From NCBI GenBank assembly GCA_011049095.1, contig DSDE01000427.1, positions 1 through 5,721 of the forward strand: a DNA stretch of 5,721 bases. Reading direction: 5' to 3'. Both the position numbers and the translations under genes were made by a program. The stretch comes from Fidelibacterota bacterium (GTDB lineage Bacteria; Fidelibacterota; Fidelibacteria; Fidelibacterales; DSDE01). The notes below the pieces were generated by a model. It had not been told where the DNA came from. It saw only the letters and a program-made list of their open reading frames with translations, and searched no databases. This document shows positions 1-5,721 of the stretch, piece by piece; the first letter of the stretch is position 1, and each line of letters starts with the position of its first letter.

Positions 1-67
1 CCATAATATACAACAATATAAGGGCCCTTTCAAGTTCTTTTACTTTAGATTTTTAGGTTTTAGAAAC

Positions 68-3000
68 TCAGAGCAGCTTTCTGGCTTCTTCATTGTCCGG
101 ATCAATTTCCAGCGCTTTTAGTGCGAACTGCCGGACTATTTCGTCTTGTCCGGCTTCAGCATAGAGCTGGGCCAGCCTGAGAATGGTAAGCACATCATCG
201 GGATGATTGGCGATGATGGTATCCAGCGCTTTCACACCATTTTCATAATCCTCTTCCGCCAGGAGTACTTCTGCATAGTTGCGCTGAGGTTCGGGCCAGT
301 CTTTTTTCTTCTCAATAGCTGTGGCAAAGATCTGCTTCGCCTGCTCAATTCGTCCATTTTGAAAAGCCAAAATACCGGCTTGATTCCAGGCAGGGGCAAA
401 GTCAGGAGCAATTTCCATTAATTCATTCAGTGCATTCCAGGCTCCATCAGAGTCTCCATTTGCCATCAAAGCAATGGCCTGACCAAAACGGGCTTCTATA
501 TCCGTCTCATCTTGCTCGACCAATTGTGAGAAGGTCTTTAAGGCCGTTTCGGCATCGCCTTGCTGCAGCAGTTGCGAAGCTTCTTCTGCTGTAGCTTCGG
601 GCTGATTTGCTTCATTTTCTTGATATTTCTGCTGAATATCAGCGATTTTCTGACGATAGGCCGCCGACTGTTCCGCGTTGCCAATCTCTTCAAAAAGCTC
701 TGCCATACGCTGAAGTGTAGGCAGATCTTCCGGCCACTTTTCGAGAATGTCCACAAACTGCTGTACACCAGCTTGATAATCTTCCAGCATCAATTGGGTT
801 TCGGCAATATAGCGCAGCGGTTCAATCCATTCCGGCGCTTTCTCCGAGGCCGCCCGGAAAAGCTGCAGCGCATTTTGAAAATCACCTTTTTCAAAAGCAA
901 CAACTCCCGTCAAATTCCAGGCGGGAGCAAAATCGCTGTCATTCTGCAAAATCTTCTGCAGCGTCAGTAGCATGCCAGGCTCATCTTCATTCAAACGGTG
1001 GCACATTGCCAAGCCAAATAGGGCATCTTTATCTTGCTTATTTTCAACCAAAAGTGCTTCAAATACCTTTCGTGCCGCACCGTGATTGCCTTCTGCCAGC
1101 ATCTGTGAAGCGGCATTGAGCTGCTCCTGTCTCGGATCAGGCTTTTTCATCTGGATGAGTAATTCTTCAAACTGCAGTACTGAAGGATGCTGCGGATTTG
1201 CCGATCTGGCTTTTTCAAAATAGCTGCCGGCCTCATCTTCATTGCCAATTTCCAGAAAAAGCTGAGCCATGCGAATCAACGCCTCGATATCATCGGGCGC
1301 TTTCTCTAAAATCGTCATCAGCTCCTTGACAGCGCCTTCATAATCTTCCAGTTCCAGCTTCACTTCCGCTAAATTTCTACGGGCATCGTGAAAGTCAGGG
1401 TTATTATCTAATGCTTCTTCAAAATGAACCTTGGCAGTCGTATAATCTTTTTGTTGATATTTTAAAAGTCCCGCCTGATTGAGAATACCCACATTCCTAG
1501 GATAGAGCCGCAATGCCTTCTTCAAAAGCTTATCCACTTCATCATGCTGCTCTATTTGCATTTGAACAATCGTCATTCCGAGAAGCGCATTTTCCTGAAT
1601 CGGATTTTCTATCAAGACTTTTTCATAATACTCTGCCGCAAGCTCTGCCCTTCCCTTTTGCAGCGCATCAATGGCCTTCTGAATTAGTTCCGGATGGGTT
1701 TGATTGAGCGGATTTTTAAACTCGAGGAGCTCGTCATAGTCCACATCCGGCCATTTTTCCTTAAATACAGAACCTTTCTCATCCAGAGACTTGAGAATAT
1801 CAATACGATTTGCCTTGAAAGTCTGACTGCCATAATGGTGAATGAATACACCTTCGTGTACCATGATTGCAAAACCCCTATTGCGTACTTTGAGGCAAAG
1901 ATCATCATCTTCGTAATTGCCGGTGCCATAAGCCTCATCCAGTCCACCTACTTTCTCATAAACTGTTTTTTTCATCAGGACGGCAAACCCGGCTATGCGG
2001 CGGCGAGGAGTGACTCTTTTAGCATTTTCGCGGCGCACATACTGAGCGAAATCATGAAACCCGGCGGCATCTTTATAGGGCACATCCTTCAGCATCTGCC
2101 GACCGCTGATATGATTGGTCACCGGTCCAACCATCCCGATTTTTTCATCCAGTTCCAAGGCGTGCACCATATCTTCAAGCCAGCCATCGGAAACCAGCAC
2201 ATCATTATTCAGCAGAAGGACATATTCACCTTCGGCTGCTCTCACACCCTGATTATTTCCACCGGCGAACCCTTTATTCTCCCGATTATCAATAAAGGTA
2301 TGCTGAGGATTTTTCTTAACATACTGCTTCAGCCACTTCTTTGAGCCATCTGTTGAATTATTATCCACAAAAATAATCTCATAAGGATAATTTGTGTGCG
2401 CCTCGATGCTGGCAATACACTCCCGTGTGTATTTTAAAGCGTTGTAAGTGAGGATGATGAGGGAGACGAGGGGACGGGAGGATTTTTCTTTTCTCAAAAA
2501 ATCTTGAACATTGAAATCGCTAGACCAGATATTATTGAAACGAGCCATAATTTCATCACGGTTTTTCACCGCTTGCATTTCTTTTAAGTGTTTTTTATAA
2601 AGATAATCCCGACTTTGCTGCCATTTATCGCCATGTGAGGAGGTAATGGTCGAACCGTCCACATACCAATTGACTTGGGCGCTTGCTGTGGGAATATGTT
2701 TGAAATCTGATTGTGCTGATAATCGTATCCAGAAATCCCAATCTTCAAGAGCAAATAGATTTTCATCAAAGTAATTGATTGCTTCAGCCAGTTTTCGCTC
2801 AAAAACAAAACAGTTGATGGGTGACATATTCCCGGTGAGCAGTACATTTCTGTCATAATCAAAGGAATAGGGAATGCGTTTATCAATCTGCCGATATTTA
2901 CCATCCTCTTTGAGCCAAGTTACTCGGGTAGCATCTGTATATACCACCGGTGTTTTTTCATCAATATGCCGCAAAGCAGTTAATAGATGCTCTGTATAAA

Positions 3001-4543
3001 AAATATCATCATCATCTAAAAAGGCACAGTATTCACCGTGAGCTAATTTTAATGCCGCATTACGGGAAATGGCGGGCCCACTGTTTAGAGGCACTTCCGT
3101 GTACTTTATTCTTGAATCATTAGAGCGTTGAACTACTTTTTCTGCTTCTTTTGTCCCATCATCACAAGAAACGATGATTTCAATATTTGGATAAGTCTGA
3201 TCCAATACACTTTGGATAGCTACTTTCAGTTTTTCCGGACGATTATGAGTGGGAATAATAACTGAGATAAGCGGGTAATTTCCTAGCCATTTATCTAAGC
3301 GGTGAAATTTCACTGGATTGTGATCCATAGTCCGAAAACGAACAGCTTTTAGCATCTCGTGATATTCCTCTTCAATTTTCCTTGAAAAACGAAATTCAGG
3401 ATTTAAACGTGCTGCTGTAAGTAACCATTTTTCAGCAGTTTCTTTCTGACCAAGTTTCTTGTACAATTTAAACAAATTAAATGTGCTGTCAAATGTATGC
3501 ACCGACTCTATTTTATATAAGGTTTCCACCGCTTGCTTATAGTGGTTCCAATCACCTGTCGCTTTATATTTAGTTATTTCATCCAACTTTTTACGATAAA
3601 TTCTAAAGGTTTCAGGGATAGAATTATTTGCCAGCTTGTCCCAGCGTCCCATTCGTAAGTATGTATTCACTCGCAAATTTTGATACTCAGGACTCTCAGC
3701 AACTGACTCTAAATAATCCAAATATTGCAGTACATGATACAAATCATCCACGCGATATAAATTTAATGTCAGTTCACGATGCGCTTCATAAAGAGCTTGC
3801 TTTTTTTTTGACCAATCTAAATCAGGAAAGATGGTCTCCAGAGGATAGCGGTTCATTATCCCTCGCAGAGCCATTCCGTTAAATGACATATCCACACTAT
3901 TCCCAACAGAGACATTTTTGTCATCTATACGATACAAGCTAACTATTGTGCCCGTTTTGTGAAACTTTGCATAAGGGGCTACTCTTGTCCAAAACTCAAA
4001 ATCCTGCGCCCTGCTGAATAATTCATTGTACTTTCCAAAACGCTCATAAAGTGAGCGCTTTACCATACTCCCTCCATCAACAATACCACTTCCATTAATT
4101 AGACTCCTCATCAATCCTCTATTGTCAGACCAGTCTTTGGGCTCATATTTCGTTGTTTTTTCTCCTGATATCGCATTAAATGCTTGAACGGTTCCATAAA
4201 TAACGTCGATATCAGGATTTTGAGCTAGTATTTCCCGATAGCGGGGGATTAACTGTTCGTTATAGATATCATTCCCAGACATCCAGAGGATAAAATCGGC
4301 ATCCGATTCCTCTATGATTTTATTACGGGCGAATGGGCGTCCCTGGTTATGAGAAAACTGAATAATCTTAATGTTATCAATATTCCTGTATTCATCGAGG
4401 ATTCTTCCGGTTCCATCGGTAGAGCCATCATCAACGATGATCAAATCGGAATGCTCGTCCAGCTGACCCTTTGCCCGGCTGATAACCTCACCGATATATT
4501 TCTCGTTATTGTAGGTAAAAATACCAATAGAGATTTTATGCAT
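68..4543 (-). CDS. Giant multidomain glycosyltransferase: three GT-A (GT2-like) domains plus TPR superrepeats
   Basis: Predicted to transfer sugars from nucleotide-sugar donors onto a surface glycan or protein; donor and acceptor are unknown. Residues are counted from the ATG at 4543. GT domain 1 (about 1-213) has FTYN 9-12, VDDGSTDGT 37-45, NQGRPFARN 66-74, WMSGND 87-92 and DFEFWTR 181-187. Residues 243-420 are a helical linker with a TPR-like stretch near 353-383. GT domain 2 (about 424-650) has SVIIPTHNRP, CDDG 460-463, FLDDDD 508-513 and LEDWDFWIR 599-607. GT domain 3 (about 691-945) has SLIILTYN, VDNNSTDGS 726-734, NKGFAGGNNQG 756-766, LLNND and YEDDD 877-881, like rhamnosyltransferase-type GT2 enzymes. 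TPRs fill 953-1488. No signal peptide or membrane segment is visible. A GTG at 4549 is an alternative start; I prefer the ATG because AGGG lies 5 bases upstream and the GT fold begins immediately after it. It lies 27 bases after the deacetylase remnant, operon-like. The family call is firm; the substrate is not. Confidence 0.93.
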   Translation of the reverse strand: MHKISIGIFTYNNEKYIGEVISRAKGQLDEHSDLIIVDDGSTDGTGRILDEYRNIDNIKIIQFSHNQGRPFARNKIIEESDADFILWMSGNDIYNEQLIPRYREILAQNPDIDVIYGTVQAFNAISGEKTTKYEPKDWSDNRGLMRSLINGSGIVDGGSMVKRSLYERFGKYNELFSRAQDFEFWTRVAPYAKFHKTGTIVSLYRIDDKNVSVGNSVDMSFNGMALRGIMNRYPLETIFPDLDWSKKKQALYEAHRELTLNLYRVDDLYHVLQYLDYLESVAESPEYQNLRVNTYLRMGRWDKLANNSIPETFRIYRKKLDEITKYKATGDWNHYKQAVETLYKIESVHTFDSTFNLFKLYKKLGQKETAEKWLLTAARLNPEFRFSRKIEEEYHEMLKAVRFRTMDHNPVKFHRLDKWLGNYPLISVIIPTHNRPEKLKVAIQSVLDQTYPNIEIIVSCDDGTKEAEKVVQRSNDSRIKYTEVPLNSGPAISRNAALKLAHGEYCAFLDDDDIFYTEHLLTALRHIDEKTPVVYTDATRVTWLKEDGKYRQIDKRIPYSFDYDRNVLLTGNMSPINCFVFERKLAEAINYFDENLFALEDWDFWIRLSAQSDFKHIPTASAQVNWYVDGSTITSSHGDKWQQSRDYLYKKHLKEMQAVKNRDEIMARFNNIWSSDFNVQDFLRKEKSSRPLVSLIILTYNALKYTRECIASIEAHTNYPYEIIFVDNNSTDGSKKWLKQYVKKNPQHTFIDNRENKGFAGGNNQGVRAAEGEYVLLLNNDVLVSDGWLEDMVHALELDEKIGMVGPVTNHISGRQMLKDVPYKDAAGFHDFAQYVRRENAKRVTPRRRIAGFAVLMKKTVYEKVGGLDEAYGTGNYEDDDLCLKVRNRGFAIMVHEGVFIHHYGSQTFKANRIDILKSLDEKGSVFKEKWPDVDYDELLEFKNPLNQTHPELIQKAIDALQKGRAELAAEYYEKVLIENPIQENALLGMTIVQMQIEQHDEVDKLLKKALRLYPRNVGILNQAGLLKYQQKDYTTAKVHFEEALDNNPDFHDARRNLAEVKLELEDYEGAVKELMTILEKAPDDIEALIRMAQLFLEIGNEDEAGSYFEKARSANPQHPSVLQFEELLIQMKKPDPRQEQLNAASQMLAEGNHGAARKVFEALLVENKQDKDALFGLAMCHRLNEDEPGMLLTLQKILQNDSDFAPAWNLTGVVAFEKGDFQNALQLFRAASEKAPEWIEPLRYIAETQLMLEDYQAGVQQFVDILEKWPEDLPTLQRMAELFEEIGNAEQSAAYRQKIADIQQKYQENEANQPEATAEEASQLLQQGDAETALKTFSQLVEQDETDIEARFGQAIALMANGDSDGAWNALNELMEIAPDFAPAWNQAGILAFQNGRIEQAKQIFATAIEKKKDWPEPQRNYAEVLLAEEDYENGVKALDTIIANHPDDVLTILRLAQLYAEAGQDEIVRQFALKALEIDPDNEEARKLL
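80..1687 (-). repeat. Three tandem TPR superrepeats inside the glycosyltransferase gene
   Basis: The C-terminal third of the glycosyltransferase is three copies of a multi-TPR block, at about 1190-1687 (unit A), 641-1126 (unit B) and 80-592 (unit C). Matching anchors are NQAGLLKYQQKDY, NLTGVVAFEKGDF and NQAGILAFQNGRI, followed by ELEDYEGAV, MLEDYQAGV and AEEDYENGV, then RMAQLFLEIGN, RMAELFEEIGN and RLAQLYAEAGQ. Anchor spacing is 188 residues from A to B and 177 from B to C; linkers near residues 1119-1139 and 1302-1318 account for the difference. B and C also share DFAPAWN, and at DNA level the motif ATTCCAGGC (plus strand) recurs at 383 and 914, 531 bases or 177 codons apart. TPRs usually bind peptides or proteins, so an acceptor or partner scaffold is the likely role; that is inference. 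Confidence 0.88.
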
Positions 4544-4557
4544 CGTCACCCTGTCCT
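4544..4557 (-). promoter_or_regulatory. Ribosome binding site of the glycosyltransferase gene
   Basis: Upstream of the ATG at 4543 the minus strand reads AGGACAGGGTGACG. AGGG (4552-4549) ends 5 bases before the ATG, while AGGA (4557-4554) ends 4 bases before the alternative GTG at 4549 and 10 before the ATG. Either start could therefore be used, with a difference of two residues. The ATG gives a protein beginning directly with the first GT-A beta strand. Confidence 0.5.
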
Positions 4558-4570
4558 GTTACAATATAGA

Positions 4571-4780
4571 TTAACTGATCCAACGGATCACTTCAAATGC
4601 TTCCGCAAATCGATAACCAATCTGCGCCCCCCAGGTAAATGCCAGCCCTTTGATAAAATCCTCTGAAAAATAATGCCGGTTTGCCTTTGTTTGCGATTTG
4701 TAAAACTTCAGCATCTCAATTTTCTTAAAAATATGTCTCTCTTCCAGTTTCATAAAATACTGCGTGTCAAACTTGTGCAA
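4571..4780 (-). pseudogene. C-terminal remnant of a PIG-L/LmbE-family deacetylase, cut by the IS
   Basis: About 69 residues remain, with no credible start: the first codon after the junction is TTG and no ribosome site precedes it. The pattern KIEMLKFYKSQ, then Y-F-x-E-D-F-I, then WGAQIGYRFAEAFEVIRW resembles the C-terminal end of PIG-L (LmbE/BshB-like) zinc-dependent N-acetyl-sugar deacetylases, which typically ends K..AL..Y.SQ ... G.Q.G..YAEAF...R. The family's N-terminal metal-binding AHPDDE and HxxH motifs are absent because the frame runs into the insertion sequence at 4781; the rest should lie beyond the far end of the IS, outside this window. The product of this fragment should be inactive. 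Its TAA at 4571 is 27 bases from the glycosyltransferase ATG, so the intact gene was probably the upstream member of the same operon. The assignment rests on motif memory, not on a search. Confidence 0.7.
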
Positions 4781-4810
4781 TGGTCGGGGTAGCTTGGAGA
4801 CTTTTTTACG
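4781..4810 (-). repeat. Probable terminal inverted repeat of the IS (transposase-distal end)
   Basis: Reading inward on the plus strand the element starts TGGTCGGGGTAGCTTGGAG, followed by a T-rich stretch. The 5'-TG terminus fits the IS3 family. Only one end is in the window, so the repeat length is a guess and its partner is unseen. The flanking bases 4776-4780 (TGCAA on the plus strand) would be part of a 3 to 5 base target duplication if the element made one. Confidence 0.55.
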
Positions 4811-4828
4811 CTTCTTAGGTGTGTTTGA

Positions 4829-5683
4829 TTATGCTGCATTGTCTTTTTTTGATGTTTTGAAATACACTTCATCGGGTGTTTTTTTCTTCAAGGATGAATG
4901 GGGCATACCGCTGTTATAAAAGTCTATAAAGTCACCAATGCAGGTTCTCGCTTCTGATGTGCTTTCATAAGCTTTTAAATAGACTTCATCATATTTTAGA
5001 GTTCGCCAAAATCTTTCGATAAAGACATTGTCAACCCAGCGACCTTTGCCATCCATACTTATTTGGATTCCGTGTGCTTTTAAGGCTTCCGTGAATTCAT
5101 CTGATGTAAATTGACTCCCTTGGTCTGAATTAAAGATTTCCGGACAGCCATATTCACGGATTGCTGCTTCTAAGGCTTCTAAGCAGAATCTTGTATCCAT
5201 ACTATTTGATATGCGCCAGGATAATATCTTGCGACTGTAAATATCCATTATTGCTACCAAATAGACAAATCCTTTGGACATTGGTATATAAGTAATATCT
5301 GTTGCCCAAACTTGATTGGGACGAACAATTTTTAAGTCCCGAAGAAGATAGGGATATATTTTATGCCCTTTCATTTTAATACTCGTTCTTGGTTTTGGAT
5401 ACTGTACTCGTATCCCTATTATGCCCATTAATGTTCTGACTTTATCTCGTCCAATAAGATGTCCTGACCTTTGTAATTGATCTCGAAGTCGTCTCGTTCC
5501 AAAACTCGGATATTTTATATGTAATTGATCTATGAGCTTCAACAGCTCCAAAAATTCATCATCAAAGGTTTCTTTCTCCCTTGGTCGGTAATAAAAGGTG
5601 CTGCCAGGCAGATTAAGCAAATCCTGCTTTTTTATTATTGGCAGACTTTTATCAGCTAAGATCATTTCTCGGCGCTCGGACAC
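4829..5683 (-). CDS. IS3-family transposase OrfB (rve integrase-core, DDE)
   Basis: This is the catalytic part of the transposase, expected to act mainly as an OrfAB fusion that cuts and joins IS ends. The 284 residues, counted from a GTG at 5683, hold an HTH_21-like region at about 45-91 (IKYPSFGTRRLRDQL) and an integrase core from about 120 to 275. The catalytic residues are visible: D129 in WATDITYI, D187 in NSDQGSQF and E223 in NVFIERFW. Spacing between the second D and the E is 35 residues, and the conserved K lies at E+7 (K230). Length and motifs are those of an intact OrfB. The open frame extends upstream of the GTG to a TGA at 5716-5714, which allows entry by -1 frameshifting from orfA. 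GGGAG lies 6 bases before the GTG. The gene ends TAA at 4829, 48 bases from the IS end. Confidence 0.95.
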   Translation of the reverse strand: MSERREMILADKSLPIIKKQDLLNLPGSTFYYRPREKETFDDEFLELLKLIDQLHIKYPSFGTRRLRDQLQRSGHLIGRDKVRTLMGIIGIRVQYPKPRTSIKMKGHKIYPYLLRDLKIVRPNQVWATDITYIPMSKGFVYLVAIMDIYSRKILSWRISNSMDTRFCLEALEAAIREYGCPEIFNSDQGSQFTSDEFTEALKAHGIQISMDGKGRWVDNVFIERFWRTLKYDEVYLKAYESTSEARTCIGDFIDFYNSGMPHSSLKKKTPDEVYFKTSKKDNAA

Positions 5684-5713
5684 GCTTAACTCCCGAGCGC
5701 TTTGGACAAAAAA
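5672..5713 (-). promoter_or_regulatory. Programmed -1 ribosomal frameshift signal (slippery heptamer plus hairpin)
   Basis: The minus strand carries T_TTT_TTG at 5713-5707, set in the orfA frame as gaT TTT TTG, which is the X_XXY_YYZ pattern required for -1 slippage. After a 6-base spacer (TCCAAA) comes a stem: GCGCTCGGG (5700-5692) pairs with TCCGAGCGC (5680-5672), eight Watson-Crick pairs plus one G-U, around an 11-base loop. The orfA stop (5688-5686) and the orfB GTG (5683-5681) both lie in the loop. Spacing, frame and stem all fit the IS3-family strategy for making the OrfAB transposase. Whether a Shine-Dalgarno-like enhancer lies upstream of the heptamer cannot be seen. Confidence 0.8.
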
Positions 5714-5721
5714 TCACGCTC
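5686..5721 (-). CDS. IS3-family OrfA, C-terminal end only (partial)
   Basis: The last eleven codons of the upstream IS frame read ERDFLSKALGS, followed by TAA at 5688-5686. This resembles the C-terminal end of IS3-family OrfA proteins, whose coiled coil commonly ends in patterns like E.DFLKKA. OrfA normally supplies the helix-turn-helix that recognises the IS ends and a leucine zipper; both would lie beyond the window edge. The frame is offset so that a -1 shift at TTT TTG leads into orfB, giving a junction ERDFLVQSARELSV. Identification depends mainly on its position in front of orfB and the matching frameshift signal. Confidence 0.75.
   Translation of the reverse strand, partial: ERDFLSKALGS
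5690..5694 (-). promoter_or_regulatory. Possible ribosome binding site for separate OrfB translation
   Basis: GGGAG at 5694-5690 ends 6 bases before the GTG at 5683, and that GTG lies 2 bases after the orfA TAA. Part of GGGAG is paired in the 5' arm of the frameshift hairpin. This would make separate OrfB synthesis depend on orfA ribosomes opening the stem (translational coupling). That OrfB is made separately is inference. Confidence 0.4.

Larger units (their letters stand above)
4781..5721 (-). mobile_element. IS3-family insertion sequence, 3' portion (continues past the window edge)
   Basis: The element includes the end of orfA, a complete orfB and the transposase-distal end. The inner boundary is placed at 4781 because the plus strand there begins TGGTCGGGGTAGCTTGGAG. 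A 5'-TG terminus with a G-rich tract and TTGGAGA resembles IS3-family terminal inverted repeats, and the deacetylase-like frame stops at exactly this point. The layout of two overlapping frames, with orfB in the -1 frame, a DD(35)E catalytic core and a frameshift signal, is diagnostic of the IS3 family. Family members are usually about 1.2 to 1.5 kb, so roughly 300 to 450 bases, including most of orfA and the other end, should lie beyond 5721. The target duplication cannot be checked here. The subgroup is not assigned. Confidence 0.87.

Noticed and set aside
1..67. Possible terminator after the glycosyltransferase stop
   Set aside because: The only GC-rich symmetry is AAGGGCCCTT at 20-29, a palindrome with no loop and no following T-run on the minus strand. 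It would not make a normal intrinsic terminator hairpin. No gene or other signal is seen in these bases.
560..970. Plus-strand open frame of 136 codons, rich in phenylalanine and leucine
   Set aside because: It lies opposite the TPR coding region; its composition is what the complement of Lys/Glu-rich TPR codons gives. No supported product.
1694..2344. Long open frame of 216 codons on the plus strand
   Set aside because: It is antisense to GT domain 3 of the glycosyltransferase. Its translation shows no recognisable family motif, and the opposite frame has clear conserved motifs throughout.
2584..2904. Minus-strand open frame in a different phase from the glycosyltransferase
   Set aside because: It is wholly inside the glycosyltransferase gene, overlapping the second GT domain, and has no independent motif or ribosome site.
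4349..4666. Plus-strand open frame crossing the start of the glycosyltransferase gene
   Set aside because: It is antisense to the first GT domain and the deacetylase remnant, with no family motif. The minus-strand frames explain this DNA.
4778..4780. TTG at 4780 as a genuine start codon for a small protein
   Set aside because: It sits exactly at the IS junction, has no ribosome site (the upstream bases are IS end), and the encoded residues match only the C-terminal end of a larger enzyme family.
1..5721. CRISPR array, tRNA or rRNA gene, or antiphage gene set
   Set aside because: No short regularly spaced direct repeats, cloverleaf or rRNA-like segments were seen, and all supported frames are glycan-related or transposase.

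Overview
The window is a bacterial accessory locus in which every supported gene lies on the minus strand, so transcription runs from high to low coordinates. In that order it holds the end of orfA and a full orfB of an IS3-family insertion sequence (about 5721 to 4781), the C-terminal remnant of a PIG-L/LmbE-type deacetylase gene (4780 to 4571), and a very large glycosyltransferase gene (4543 to 68). The last 67 bases (1 to 67) hold no gene. Base composition is moderate, with local hand counts from about 28% to 60% GC. The lineage cannot be fixed from this sequence. A TPR-rich multidomain glycosyltransferase beside a PIG-L deacetylase suggests a surface-glycan or protein-glycosylation cluster, as in many free-living Gram-negative groups; that is inference.

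The main gene encodes about 1491 residues. It carries three separate GT-A (family GT2-like) domains, a helical and partly TPR-like linker between the first two, and a C-terminal half built of TPRs. These TPRs form three copies of a superrepeat of roughly 165 to 170 residues. The three catalytic domains differ in their metal/sugar-site motifs (SGND, DDDD, NND), so they probably do not have identical donor or acceptor specificity. The protein has no visible signal peptide or membrane segment and is probably cytoplasmic, with the TPRs acting as a scaffold.

Directly upstream in the same orientation is the tail of a PIG-L deacetylase, 27 bases from the glycosyltransferase ATG. This spacing suggests the two were one operon, possibly with the deacetylase removing N-acetyl groups from a sugar handled by the transferase. 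The deacetylase reading frame is cut exactly where a sequence beginning TGGTCGGGG appears, which I read as the transposase-distal end of the IS. The metal-binding N-terminal half of the deacetylase is therefore missing from this side of the insertion.

The IS shows a well-formed recoding module at the right edge of the window. It has a T_TTT_TTG slippery heptamer in the correct frame, a 6-base spacer, and a 9-bp hairpin whose 11-base loop contains the orfA stop codon and the orfB GTG start. It fits a programmed -1 frameshift producing the OrfAB transposase, and possibly stop-start coupled translation of OrfB. I found no CRISPR array, tRNA, rRNA or convincing terminator. Apart from the unusual glycosyltransferase architecture and this compact recoding element, I see no clear sign of a wholly undescribed system.
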